A stretch of DNA of 64,000 nucleotides, from the NCBI RefSeq assembly GCF_900107965.1, contig NZ_FNVU01000001.1, positions 62,001-126,000 on the forward strand, written 5' to 3'. Source of the DNA: Actinacidiphila yanglinensis. Its GTDB lineage: Bacteria; Actinomycetota; Actinomycetes; Streptomycetales; Streptomycetaceae. The notes below the pieces were generated by a model, which saw only the letters and a program-made list of their open reading frames with translations, was not told the origin of the DNA and did no database searches. Of this stretch, positions 33,200-41,891 are shown in pieces; the stretch's first letter is position 1, and every line of letters begins with the position of its first letter. The position numbers were made by a program, and so were the translations under genes.

Positions 33200-33251
33200 G
33201 TTTCCTTGACAAGCTGAAACATCAAGCACATGGTTGATTAGGCAAGGAAAC
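33200..33251. promoter_or_regulatory. Nested inverted repeats between the MarR and Ohr genes
   Basis: GTTTCCTTG (33200-33208) and CAAGGAAAC (33243-33251) are perfect 9-bp inverted repeats. Inside them ATCAA (33221-33225) and TTGAT (33234-33238) form a second inverted repeat with a centre 4 bp away. The region is the most AT-rich in its neighbourhood and is the probable MarR operator and divergent promoter. Confidence 0.6.
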
Positions 33252-33294
33252 ATTCCGGCCGCAGAGGTGCGACGTTCCGCAGGAGGAACCCTTC

Positions 33295-33723
33295 ATGCCC
33301 ATCCAGCCGATAGACGTCCTGTACACGGCCACGGCCACCGCGGAGAACGGCCGCGACGGCCGGGTCGCCAGCGACGACGGCAAGCTCGACGTCGTGGTGA
33401 ACCCGCCCAAGGAGATGGGTGGGAACGGTGCGGGGACGAACCCGGAGCAGCTGTTCGCGGCCGGGTTCAGCGCGTGCTTCCAGAGCGCCCTCGGTGTGGT
33501 GGCGCGCCGGGAGAAGGTCGACATCACGGGGTCGCGGGTGACCGCGAAGGTGGGCATCGGCAGGAACGGCGAGGGCGGCTTCGGCCTCACTGTCGAGCTG
33601 GCCGTGTCGATCCCGGGCGTGGACGAGGCCGCCGCGCGGGGGCTGGTCGAGAAGGCCCACCAGGTGTGCCCGTACTCCAACGCGACGCGCGGGAACATCG
33701 AGGTGCGCCTCACCGTGATCTGA
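33295..33723 (+). CDS. ohr: Organic hydroperoxide resistance protein, Ohr/OsmC family
   Basis: The 142-aa thiol peroxidase reduces organic hydroperoxides. The two catalytic cysteines are visible in FSACFQSAL (peroxidatic) and HQVCPYSNATRGN (resolving), which is the Ohr pattern. The conserved Arg is in GRDGRVASDDG and the Glu in NPEQLFAAG. The ATG at 33295 follows AGGAGG. It diverges from a MarR regulator and sits next to a palindromic control region. Confidence 0.93.
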   Translation: MPIQPIDVLYTATATAENGRDGRVASDDGKLDVVVNPPKEMGGNGAGTNPEQLFAAGFSACFQSALGVVARREKVDITGSRVTAKVGIGRNGEGGFGLTVELAVSIPGVDEAAARGLVEKAHQVCPYSNATRGNIEVRLTVI

Positions 33724-33841
33724 CCGCGGGCCAGTCCGCCGCCCGCCCGCCGTCCCGCTCTTGCCGTCCGCCTCCTGTCTCCCCGGCGGCGGGACGGTGA
33801 TACTGGGCCGGTTGCGGCGGAGCCGGCGGAGGGACGCGGGG

Positions 33842-36334
33842 ATGGCGGATCAGGTCGAGCAGGCGGTCGCGGAGGCGCTGGGGAAGCTCGGGTTGGAGGG
33901 GAAGGCGGGGCTGCTGGCCGGCGCGGACATGTGGGCGCTGGCCGCGGTGCCGGGGATCGGCCTGGGCGAACTGGTGATGTCCGACGGCCCGATCGGGGTG
34001 CGCGGGCGGCGCTGGACGTCCGTCGACCCGTCGGTGGCCCTGCCGAGCCCGACCGCGCTGGCGGCGTCGTGGGACCCGGAGCTGGCCCGGCGGGTGGGGC
34101 GGCTGCTGGCACGGGAGGCCCGGCGCAAGGGCGTGCACGTGCTGCTCGCCCCCACCGTGAACCTGCACCGGAGCCCGCTGGGCGGGCGGCACTTCGAGGC
34201 GTACAGCGAGGACCCGTACCTGACCGCGGAGATCGGGACGGCGTACGTGCGGGGCGTGCAGGACGGCGGCGTCGGGGTCACGGTGAAGCACTTCGTGGCC
34301 AACGACGCGGAGACCCAGCGGTTCACCGTGGACAACCTGGTCGGGCAGCGCGCCCTGCGCGAGCTGTACCTGGCGCCGTTCGAGGCCATCGTGCGCGACG
34401 CGCGGCCGTGGGGGGTGATGGCGGCGTACAACGCGGTGAACGGCGCGACCATGACCGAGCACCGGGAGCTGCTGCGCGGCGTGCTGCGGGAGGAGTGGGG
34501 CTTCGACGGGGTGGTGGTCTCCGACTGGCTCGCGGCGCGCTCCACGGTGGGCGCGATCACCGGTGGGCTGGACCTCGCGATGCCGGGGCCGCGCACGGTC
34601 TACGGCGAGGCCCTGGTCGCGGCGGTACGGGCCGGCGAGGTGGACGAGGGACTGGTCGACGAGGCGGCCCGGCGGGTGCTGCGGCTGGCGGCCCGGGCCG
34701 GGGTGCTGGCGGGTGCTGCGGCGCCGGACGGTTCCGCGGCGCGGGCGGACGCCACCGAGGAGACGGCGGCGGACACGGCGGCGGACACGGCCGCGGACGG
34801 CGCGGCACTGGCACGTGAGGTCGCCGTGCGCGGCTGCGTGCTGCTGCGCAACGAGCCGCGCGACGGCCGCCCGGTGCTGCCGCTCGACCCGCGCGGCGGC
34901 GGGATCGCCCTGATCGGTGCGGCGGCGCGCGACGCCCGGGTGCTCGGCGGCGGTTCGGCGCAGGTCTTCCCCGACCACGTCGTCTCGCCGCTGGACGGGT
35001 TGCGCGCCGCGCTGCCCCGGCAGGAACCGCTGGTGTACGCGCAGGGCGCCGACCCCAGCGAGGAACTGGGCGCCGCCGGGGGCGGGTTCGCGCTGCACGC
35101 GGTGGCCCTGGGCGAGCAGGACCGGGAGTTGGGCGCCGAGCCGTTGCCCAGCGGGCAGGTGCAGTGGCTGGGCGACCTGCCCGACGGCGTGGTCTACGGC
35201 GACCTGCGCGCGGTCGAGGTGCGGGGCGAGTTCGTGCCATCGGTGGCGGGCGCGCACCGGTTCGGCACGCGCGGCACCGGCGGGTTCCGGCTGGAGGTCG
35301 ACGGGCGGGTGCTGTTCGACGGGGTCCAGGCCGACGCGCACGAGGACCCGTTCGAGGCGTTCTTCGGGCAGCCGGTGGAGCGCGGCGTGGTGGAACTGGC
35401 CGTGGAGCAACCGGTTGGGGTGTGCCTGCGCTACGAGCTGCCGCCGGAGCTGGCCGAACTCCCCATCCAGGCGGTCGGGTTCGCGCTGCTGCACGGCGAA
35501 CCGGAGCGGGACCCGGAGGAGTTGCTGGCGGAGGCGGTGGCGGCGGCCGCCGCGGCGACGAGCGCGGTGGTGGTGGTCGGCACGACCGAGCGGGTCGAGT
35601 CCGAGGGGTTCGACCGAGCGGACCTGCTGCTGCCGGGTCGGCAGGACGAACTGGTGGCCCGCGTGGCCGCGGTCAACCCGCGCACCGTGGTGGTGGTGAA
35701 CGCCGGTGCCCCGGTGGAGATGCCGTGGCGCGAGGATGTGGCCGCGGTGCTGCTCGCGTGGTTCCCCGGACAGGAGGCCGGGGCTGCGCTGGCCGACGTC
35801 CTGCTGGGCGCCCAGGAGCCGGGCGGCCGGCTGCCCACCACCTGGCCGGCCCGGCTGGCCGACGCCCCCGTCACCCGGGTCACCCCGCAGGACGGCGAAC
35901 TGCCCTACGACGAGGGCCTGTCCGTTGGCTACCGGGCCTGGGCGGCCCGGACCGGACCCGCCCCGGCCTACCCCTTCGGGCACGGACTGGGCTACACCGA
36001 CTGGGAGTACACCGCGCTGGAGGTGCTGCCCTCCCGCGTGGCGGGGTCGCCGGCGAGCGTCCGGGTCGCCGTGCGCAACACCGGGGACCGGGCCGGCCGC
36101 GAGGTCGTCCAGGTCTATCTGACCCCGCCCGGCGGCGATCGCCGGCTTGCCGGGTTCGCGACGGTGGTCGCCCAGGCCGGGGGGAGCGCCGAGGCCGTGC
36201 TGGACCTGCCCGCGCGGGCCGTCGAGTTCTGGGACGAGGCAGCGGGCGGATGGCGCCCGGAGCCGGGTCCCTTCACCCTCGACGCGGCCCGCTCCGCCGC
36301 CGCGCCCCTCCTGACCGCGACCTTCTCCCGCTGA
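33842..36334 (+). CDS. GH3 beta-glucosidase with PA14 insertion
   Basis: The 830-aa enzyme has no signal peptide and probably works in the cytosol on imported oligosaccharides. The N-terminal GH3 barrel has the nucleophile Asp in GFDGVVVSDW (about residues 220-229) and substrate motif HFVANDAETQR. The (alpha/beta)6 sandwich domain is split by a PA14 domain (about 430-550, from VYGDLRAVEVRG to GVCLRYE). The C-terminal fibronectin type III-like domain carries VRVAVRNTGDRAGREVVQVYL. PA14-inserted GH3 enzymes act on short beta-glucosides. The ATG at 33842 starts just before the conserved DQVEQ region; an in-frame upstream ATG at 33761 adds a basic, unlikely leader. It could complement the secreted GH9 enzyme at 1-957. 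Confidence 0.93.
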   Translation: MADQVEQAVAEALGKLGLEGKAGLLAGADMWALAAVPGIGLGELVMSDGPIGVRGRRWTSVDPSVALPSPTALAASWDPELARRVGRLLAREARRKGVHVLLAPTVNLHRSPLGGRHFEAYSEDPYLTAEIGTAYVRGVQDGGVGVTVKHFVANDAETQRFTVDNLVGQRALRELYLAPFEAIVRDARPWGVMAAYNAVNGATMTEHRELLRGVLREEWGFDGVVVSDWLAARSTVGAITGGLDLAMPGPRTVYGEALVAAVRAGEVDEGLVDEAARRVLRLAARAGVLAGAAAPDGSAARADATEETAADTAADTAADGAALAREVAVRGCVLLRNEPRDGRPVLPLDPRGGGIALIGAAARDARVLGGGSAQVFPDHVVSPLDGLRAALPRQEPLVYAQGADPSEELGAAGGGFALHAVALGEQDRELGAEPLPSGQVQWLGDLPDGVVYGDLRAVEVRGEFVPSVAGAHRFGTRGTGGFRLEVDGRVLFDGVQADAHEDPFEAFFGQPVERGVVELAVEQPVGVCLRYELPPELAELPIQAVGFALLHGEPERDPEELLAEAVAAAAAATSAVVVVGTTERVESEGFDRADLLLPGRQDELVARVAAVNPRTVVVVNAGAPVEMPWREDVAAVLLAWFPGQEAGAALADVLLGAQEPGGRLPTTWPARLADAPVTRVTPQDGELPYDEGLSVGYRAWAARTGPAPAYPFGHGLGYTDWEYTALEVLPSRVAGSPASVRVAVRNTGDRAGREVVQVYLTPPGGDRRLAGFATVVAQAGGSAEAVLDLPARAVEFWDEAAGGWRPEPGPFTLDAARSAAAPLLTATFSR

Positions 36335-36384
36335 CCCCGCTGACCCGGCTGACCTGCCCGCCCGTTGCCCCTACCCGCTACCCG

Positions 36385-37302
36385 CTACCCGGTCGCCGTG
36401 GCGGGCCGGGTCGCCACGGCCGCCATGATCCTCGCCAGTTGGGACTGCCCCTGCTCGTTGGGGTGGAACCAGTCCCAGTCGCTGAGGTCGCCGGTGCCGA
36501 AGGGGTAGGCGAACACCGCTCCGTCGTCGTACCGGCAGCGCTGGTAGGTCGCGCAGACCTGGCCGAGCACCGTGTTGTACGCCTGCACGCGGGCGCGCAC
36601 CGCGCTGCGCCGCTGGGTGGCGGCCGGGCTGTCGGACGTCGGGTCGTCCAGCATGGTCGGGCACAGGCCGAGCTTCCACACCTGGCGGCCCAGCGGGTTG
36701 GTCCTCCCCACCGACCACAGCCGGCGCAGGTCGGGGATGCTCGCCACCAGTACCTGGGTGGTGGGCAGCGTGCGGTGCAGGTAGGACAGCGTGCTGTCGA
36801 AGGAGGCGCGGAACCGGGCCACCGACGTCATCGTGCCGGTGTCGGCGGCACACGCGTCGTTCGCCCCGATCAGCACGGTGACCATCGAGGGGTGGTGCGC
36901 GGCCGCGGCGCGCGCCTGCGCGGGCAGGTCGGCGACGTGGGCACCGGACTGGGCCAGGTTCCAGCTGCCGGACGCGCTCAGCCGGACGCTGAGACTGTCG
37001 ACCCGCTGCCGCCCGCCGGTCGCCCACGACACGTCCGGGCAGTCCGACAGCGGGTGGCAGGCGTCGAAGCCGCGGGTGATGGAGTCGCCGATCGCGGCGA
37101 TCGTGCCGGGGTGGACGTTCCACGGCCGGGCCGGCGCGGCCTTGCGCGGGGTGCCTCGGGAGGGGGCGGCGGAACCGGATTGCGATGTGTGTGCGGTGGG
37201 CGTCCGCCGGCCGCCGTCCGGTGCGCCGCCACCGGCCGAGCATCCGCCCAGCAGAACGGCCGTCACAGCGAGTGCGAGTGCGTGTCGCGACAGCTTCCGC
37301 AT
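36385..37302 (-). CDS. SGNH-hydrolase-family lipoprotein
   Basis: The 305-aa protein has a lipoprotein signal ending LLGGC, so Cys about 21 is acylated. The SGNH blocks are present: block I GDSITRG (Ser), block III GAND with Asn, and block V DWFHPNEQG with catalytic Asp/His. This suggests an esterase, such as an acetyl-xylan or lipid esterase, anchored outside the membrane. The ATG at 37302 follows GGAGGGG. Three tandem CTACCCG units (36371-36391) overlap the stop codon. It converges on the GH3 gene. Confidence 0.88.
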   Translation of the reverse strand: MRKLSRHALALAVTAVLLGGCSAGGGAPDGGRRTPTAHTSQSGSAAPSRGTPRKAAPARPWNVHPGTIAAIGDSITRGFDACHPLSDCPDVSWATGGRQRVDSLSVRLSASGSWNLAQSGAHVADLPAQARAAAAHHPSMVTVLIGANDACAADTGTMTSVARFRASFDSTLSYLHRTLPTTQVLVASIPDLRRLWSVGRTNPLGRQVWKLGLCPTMLDDPTSDSPAATQRRSAVRARVQAYNTVLGQVCATYQRCRYDDGAVFAYPFGTGDLSDWDWFHPNEQGQSQLARIMAAVATRPATATG

Positions 37303-37449
37303 CCGGTGCTCCCCTCCGACGAGTGGGTGACATCTGCCGCCGGCCCGACGGTACGCCACTCCCCGGAAGACGCCGCACGGTAGCTTTTTCCCTGACAGGC
37401 GAAGCGAACTGACGGGAGGTCGGCGGCCGGCAGGCGAGGGTGACGAAAG

Positions 37450-37479
37450 TTGTCCTGATTCAGGTCAATAGTGCAGAAT
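37450..37479 (+). promoter_or_regulatory. Promoter of the DUF3145 gene
   Basis: TTGTCC (37450-37455) and CAGAAT (37474-37479) are spaced by 18 bp, followed by a leader of roughly 75 nt to the GTG start. Confidence 0.55.
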
Positions 37480-37560
37480 GTCTCACGTTGCCCCGGGTTC
37501 TACCAGTTCGAGGGTGAGGCCGCTGGGGAAGGCGAACCTCGTCCCACACTGGAGGTACCG

Positions 37561-38055
37561 GTGACGACACGTGGTGTTCTGTACGTGCACGCCGCACCGC
37601 GCGCGTTGTGCCCACATGTGGAGTGGGCCGTCGCGGGCGTCCTCGGCGTGCGTGTGAATCTCGACTGGGTCCGGCAGCCCGCCGCCCCGGGGACCTGGCG
37701 TGCCGAGTTCTCCTGGCAGGGGGAGCCCGGCACCGCCTCGAAGCTGGCGTCCGCGCTGCGCGGATGGCAGTTGCTGCGCTTCGAGGTGACCGCCGAACCG
37801 TGCGCGAGCGCGGAGGGGGAGCGCTACAGCGCGACCCCCGAACTCGGCATCTTCCACGCCGTCATCGGCATGCACGGCGACATCCTCATCCCCGAGGACC
37901 GGCTGCGCGCCGCGATGCAGCGCGCCCGCACGGGCGAGGCCGATCTGGAGGACGAGCTCTCCCGGCTGCTCGGCAAGCCGTGGGACGACGAGTTGGAGCC
38001 GTTCCGCTACGCGGGCGAGGGCGCACCCGTCCGCTGGCTGCACCAGGTGGTCTGA
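37561..38055 (+). CDS. DUF3145 family protein
   Basis: The 164-aa protein matches the actinobacteria-specific DUF3145 family over its full length: TTRGVLYVHAAPRALCPHVEWAVAG at the start, then WRAEFSWQGEPGTASKLASALRGW, and the end SRLLGKPWDDELEPFRYAGEG. The function is unknown. The GTG at 37561 has GGAGG 7 bp upstream. It has its own promoter and is followed after 50 bp by an oxidoreductase on the same strand. Confidence 0.92.
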   Translation: MTTRGVLYVHAAPRALCPHVEWAVAGVLGVRVNLDWVRQPAAPGTWRAEFSWQGEPGTASKLASALRGWQLLRFEVTAEPCASAEGERYSATPELGIFHAVIGMHGDILIPEDRLRAAMQRARTGEADLEDELSRLLGKPWDDELEPFRYAGEGAPVRWLHQVV

Positions 38056-38105
38056 CCGCCGCACGCCGCCATGCCGCCGGCGCCGCGGGGCAATAGCCTG
38101 CCGGC

Positions 38106-38987
38106 ATGGCATCGCAGAAACTCATCGTCGCAGTCCTGGGCACCGGCATCATGGGCGCCGGTATGGCCCGCAACCTCGCCGCCGCCGGACACGAGGTCCG
38201 CGCGTGGAACCGTACGATCGCCCGGGCCCGGCCGCTCGCCGAGGCGGGGATCCAGGTCGCCGCCGATCCGGCCGAAGCCGTGCGGGGCGCCGACGTGGTG
38301 CTCACCATGCTGCTGGACGGCCCCGCGGTCCGCGACGTGATGCAGAGCGCCGGATCCGCCCTGAAGCAGGGGGCGGTGTGGATGCAGAGCAGCACGGTCG
38401 GGCCGGACGCGCAGCGCGAACTGGCCGACGTCGCCGCCGCGTACGGCCTGCTCTTCCTCGACGCGCCCGTGCTGGGCACCCGCGGGCCCGCCGAGAGCGG
38501 GCAACTCACCGTGCTGGGCGCGGGTCCCCGCTCCGCGAAGGCGCTGGCCGGTCCGGTCTTCGAGGCGATCGGGCGCAATGTGGTCTGGGTGAGCGACGAC
38601 GGGACGCAGGGCGCGGCGAGCGCGCTCAAGCTCGTGGTCAACAGCTGGGTGCTGGCGCTCACCGGCGCCACGGCCGAGGTGCTGGCCCTCGCGCGGGGCC
38701 TCGGCGTCGACCCCGACCTGTTCTTCGCTGCGATCGACGGCGGCGCGATGGACGTGCCCTACGTGCGGATGAAGTCCGCGGCGATCCGGTCCGGCGACTT
38801 CTCGCCGTCCTTCACGGTGGAGGGCGCGATGAAGGATCTCCGGCTGATCGTCGCCGCGGGAGAGGGGGGAGGCGTCCGCCTCGACATCGCGTCGGCGGGG
38901 GTGGAGCGCTTCCGGCGGGCTGCTGCGCAGGGCCACGGGGGCGACGACATGGCGGCCACGTACTTCGCGAGCTTCCCGGAGGAGTAG
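38106..38987 (+). CDS. NAD(P)-dependent beta-hydroxyacid dehydrogenase (3-hydroxyisobutyrate dehydrogenase-like)
   Basis: The 293-aa protein has the Rossmann motif VLGTGIMGAGMARNLA (residues 10-25), the substrate-loop LDAPVLGTRGPAESGQL, and the catalytic lysine in ALKLVVNSW. The C-terminal helical domain of the family is complete. It oxidises a short beta-hydroxyacid or reduces the matching semialdehyde. The specific substrate is not evident. It is followed by a structured repeat and a convergent fabF. Confidence 0.9.
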   Translation: MASQKLIVAVLGTGIMGAGMARNLAAAGHEVRAWNRTIARARPLAEAGIQVAADPAEAVRGADVVLTMLLDGPAVRDVMQSAGSALKQGAVWMQSSTVGPDAQRELADVAAAYGLLFLDAPVLGTRGPAESGQLTVLGAGPRSAKALAGPVFEAIGRNVVWVSDDGTQGAASALKLVVNSWVLALTGATAEVLALARGLGVDPDLFFAAIDGGAMDVPYVRMKSAAIRSGDFSPSFTVEGAMKDLRLIVAAGEGGGVRLDIASAGVERFRRAAAQGHGGDDMAATYFASFPEE

Positions 38988-38995
38988 GCCCGCCC

Positions 38996-39168
38996 GCGCA
39001 GTTCCCCGCGCCCCGTGGCGGTGACCCTCTTTTCACGGAGGGAGCCGCACGAACAGGGGCGCGGGGAACTGCTCCGCCAGAGCTTCGCCTGGGAGGTACC
39101 CCCACAAGCCACCCATGGACCGCAAGGTCCGGCAACCACGGGGCCGGGCAGCCCGGGCGGACCGCTTT
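38996..39168. repeat. Structured intergenic repeat (modules A and B)
   Basis: Module A is an inverted pair: GCGCAGTTCCCCGCGCCCC at 38996-39014 and its near complement at 39055-39072, a long hairpin around a 40-nt centre. Module B (about 39105-39168) has two small hairpins, GGACC-GCAA-GGTCC and CCGGGC-A-GCCCGG. Related copies occur at 45.9, 53.7 and 63.6 kb. Position between convergent genes would suit transcription termination. Confidence 0.8.
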
Positions 39169-40435
39169 ACGCGGGGAGCGTACGCAGCGCGAGGACCACG
39201 TTGTGCCCGCCGAACCCGAACGAGTCGTTGAGCGCCGCGATGGTGCCGGCAGGCAACGCGCGGGCCTCCCCGCGCACCACATCCGCGTCCATCTCCGGAT
39301 CCGGGTTCACCAGGTTGATCGTGGGCGGCGCGAGCCGGTTGTGGAGGGCGAGCACGGTCGCCACCGTCTCGATCCCCCCGGCGCCGCCGAGCAGGTGCCC
39401 CGTCATCGACTTGGTCGCGGAGATCGCCATGTGGTTGACGTCGTCCCCGAACACCTGGCGCAGCGCCTTGAGTTCGGTGATGTCGCCCGCCGGGGTGGAG
39501 GTGGCGTGCGCGTTGACGTGCACGATCTCGGCCGGCTTGATGTCGGTGTTCTCCATCAGGTGCTGGAGCGCCGAGGCGATCCCCCGTCCGGACGGCTCCG
39601 GCTGGGTGATGTGGTGCGCGTCGGAGGAGATGCCCTGGCCGACCGCCTCGCAGTACGCCCGCGCACCGCGTGCGGCGGCGTGCTCCGCGGACTCCAGGAC
39701 CACCACACCGGCGCCCTCGCCGAGCACGAAGCCGTTGCGGCCCGCGTCGTACGGCCGGGAGGCGCCCTCGGGGTCGTCGTTGTTCTTGGACATCGCCATC
39801 ATGTTGCCGAAGGCGACGATGGGCAGCGGGTGGATGGCCGCCTCGGTGCCGCCGGCGACGACCACGTCGGCGCGGCCGGTGCGGATCATCTCGATCGCGT
39901 AGCCGATGGCCTCCGCGCCGGAGGCGCAGGCGCTGACCGGGGTGTGCACGCCCGCACGGGCGTTGACGTCGATGCCGACGTTCGCCGCGGGGCTGTTGGG
40001 CATCAGCATCGGCACGGTGTGCGGGGACACCTTGCGCACGCCCTGGTTCTTCAGGACGTCGTACTGGTCGAGCAGCGTGGTGACACCGCCGATGCCGGAG
40101 GCGATCACCGTGCCCAGCCGCTCCGGGTCGATCGCGGGGTCCTCGCCGGCCTTCGCGGTGAACCCGGCGTCCGCCCATGCCTCGCGCGCCGCGATCAGCG
40201 CGAACTGCGCGCTGCGGTCGAGCTTGCGGGCCAGCGGGCGGGGCAGGACCTCACCGGGCTCGACGGCGATCGTCGCGCCGATGCGTACCGGCAGTTCGGC
40301 CGCCCACTCCTGCGGAAGCGTCCGGACGCCGGAACGGCCGGCCAGCAGCGCGTCCCAGGTCGACGCGCTGTCGCCACCCAGCGGTGTGGTTGCTCCGATA
40401 CCGGTGACGACCACGGTGTGATTGGTCGGGCTCAC
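39167..40435 (-). CDS. fabF: Beta-ketoacyl-ACP synthase II (FabF)
   Basis: The 422-aa condensing enzyme elongates acyl-ACP with malonyl-ACP. The catalytic triad is visible: Cys in VSACASGAEA, His in VNAHATSTPAGD and His in KSMTGHLLGGAGG. The N-terminus VVVTGIGATTPLGGD is typical. GTG start at 40435. It is the last gene of fabD-fabH-acpP-fabF, 108 bp after acpP. Only one FabF-type enzyme is in the operon, as usual for Streptomyces primary fatty acid synthesis. Confidence 0.97.
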   Translation of the reverse strand: MSPTNHTVVVTGIGATTPLGGDSASTWDALLAGRSGVRTLPQEWAAELPVRIGATIAVEPGEVLPRPLARKLDRSAQFALIAAREAWADAGFTAKAGEDPAIDPERLGTVIASGIGGVTTLLDQYDVLKNQGVRKVSPHTVPMLMPNSPAANVGIDVNARAGVHTPVSACASGAEAIGYAIEMIRTGRADVVVAGGTEAAIHPLPIVAFGNMMAMSKNNDDPEGASRPYDAGRNGFVLGEGAGVVVLESAEHAAARGARAYCEAVGQGISSDAHHITQPEPSGRGIASALQHLMENTDIKPAEIVHVNAHATSTPAGDITELKALRQVFGDDVNHMAISATKSMTGHLLGGAGGIETVATVLALHNRLAPPTINLVNPDPEMDADVVRGEARALPAGTIAALNDSFGFGGHNVVLALRTLPA

Positions 40436-40543
40436 AGGAATTGTCTCTCCACGTCTAGAAGGGCGGGCGACAGGCGCGTCGTCCGGGTGTTCACAGGTCC
40501 GCGCGGGACCCGTCGCGGGTGGTAAGGCCGCCGTCAGACCGGC

Positions 40544-40789
40544 TCAGGCCTGGGCCTTGAGGATGTAGTCGACCGCGTCGCCGACCGTCTTGAGGTTCTT
40601 GACGTCGTCGTCCGGGATCTTCACGCTGAACTGCTCCTCGGCAGCCACGACGACCTCGACCATCGACAGCGAGTCGACGTCCAGGTCGTCGGTGAAGGAC
40701 TTGTCGAGCTGGACGTCCTCGGTGGGGATGCCGGCGATCTCGTTCACGATGTCGGCGAGACCCGCGACGATCTCTTCCTTGGTGGCCAT
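40544..40789 (-). CDS. acpP: Acyl carrier protein
   Basis: The 81-aa acidic four-helix protein carries the phosphopantetheine site DVDSLSMVE (Ser at about residue 41). It shuttles acyl chains between the Fab enzymes. The variant DVDSL instead of DSL preceded by L-G is normal in Streptomyces FabC/AcpP. The ATG at 40789 follows AAGGAG. It lies 67 bp after fabH. Confidence 0.98.
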   Translation of the reverse strand: MATKEEIVAGLADIVNEIAGIPTEDVQLDKSFTDDLDVDSLSMVEVVVAAEEQFSVKIPDDDVKNLKTVGDAVDYILKAQA

Positions 40790-40856
40790 GTGTACGGCGC
40801 TCCTTGATGTTTCGCTGTCGATGCGGCGTGCGGGACTGCGGCGCCGCGAGGTGTGA

Positions 40857-41891
40857 CTAGGGGAGAGTAACGACCGTGGCCGCGTAGACCAGCCCCGCCC
40901 CGAAACCGATGATCAGTGCGGTGTCGCCGCTCTTGGCCGCGCCGGAGGCGAGCAGCCGCTCCATCGCCAGCGGAATGGACGCGGCCGAGGTGTTCCCGGT
41001 GGTCTCGACGTCGCGTGCGACCGCGACGTGCTCGGGCAGCTTGAGCGCCTTGATCATCGAGTCGATGATCCGCATGTTGGCCTGGTGCGGGATGAACGCG
41101 TCCAGGTCGGCCGAGGTGATCCCGGCGGCGTCCAGCGCCTCCTGGGCCACCCGTGCCATCTCGTACACCGCCCAGCGGAAGACCGCCTGGCCCTCCTGCG
41201 TGATCGCCGGGAACTTGACCTCGCCCTTCGAGTCCACCGGGAGCTGCGAGACGTCGCCGCTCCGGAACTCGTCCCAGGCCACGGTCTGCGTGATCGTCTG
41301 CGACTTGTCGCCTTCCGAGCCCCAGACCGTCGGGCCTATGGCGGCTTCCTTCGACGGGCCGAGCACCACGGCGCCCGCGCCGTCGCCGAAGAGGAACGCG
41401 GTCGCCCGGTCCTCCTTGTCGGTGAGGTCGCTCAGCCGCTCCACGCCGATCACCAGGACATGGCCGGCCGTGCCGTCGGTGATCATGCCCTTGCCGAGGG
41501 TCAGGCCGTAGGTGAAGCCCGCGCAGCCGGCCGAGATGTCGAACGCGGCCGGCTTGCCCGCGCCGATCCGGTGCGCGATCTCGGTGGCGACCGCCGGGGT
41601 CTGCTTGAAGTGCGAGACGGTCGCGACCACGACCGCGTCGATGTCGGAGGCGTCGATGCCCGCGTCGGCGATCGCCTTGCCGGCCGCCTCGATCGACATC
41701 TCGGCGACGGTCTCCTCCGGACCGGCCCAGTGCCGGGACGCGATCCCGGAGCGCGACCTGATCCACTCGTCGCTGGAGTCGATGTGCTCGAGGATGACCT
41801 CGTTGGGGACCACCCGGACCGGGCGGTAGCCGCCCACACCGACGATCCGCGCGTGCGGGGCACCCTTGCTGGGGTTGATCTTCGCTGTCAT
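40857..41891 (-). CDS. fabH: Beta-ketoacyl-ACP synthase III (FabH)
   Basis: The 344-aa initiating condensing enzyme joins acyl-CoA primers with malonyl-ACP; in Streptomyces it accepts branched primers. Catalytic residues: Cys in DISAGCAGFTYG, His in FIPHQANMRI and Asn in TTGNTSAASIP. The ATG at 41891 overlaps the fabD stop as ATGA. A long upstream in-frame extension belongs to the fabD region and is not used. Confidence 0.97.
   Translation of the reverse strand: MTAKINPSKGAPHARIVGVGGYRPVRVVPNEVILEHIDSSDEWIRSRSGIASRHWAGPEETVAEMSIEAAGKAIADAGIDASDIDAVVVATVSHFKQTPAVATEIAHRIGAGKPAAFDISAGCAGFTYGLTLGKGMITDGTAGHVLVIGVERLSDLTDKEDRATAFLFGDGAGAVVLGPSKEAAIGPTVWGSEGDKSQTITQTVAWDEFRSGDVSQLPVDSKGEVKFPAITQEGQAVFRWAVYEMARVAQEALDAAGITSADLDAFIPHQANMRIIDSMIKALKLPEHVAVARDVETTGNTSAASIPLAMERLLASGAAKSGDTALIIGFGAGLVYAATVVTLP

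Noticed and set aside
36371..36391. Three tandem CTACCCG units as a regulatory repeat
   Set aside because: Only three 7-bp units over a stop codon; too short to distinguish from chance in GC-rich DNA.
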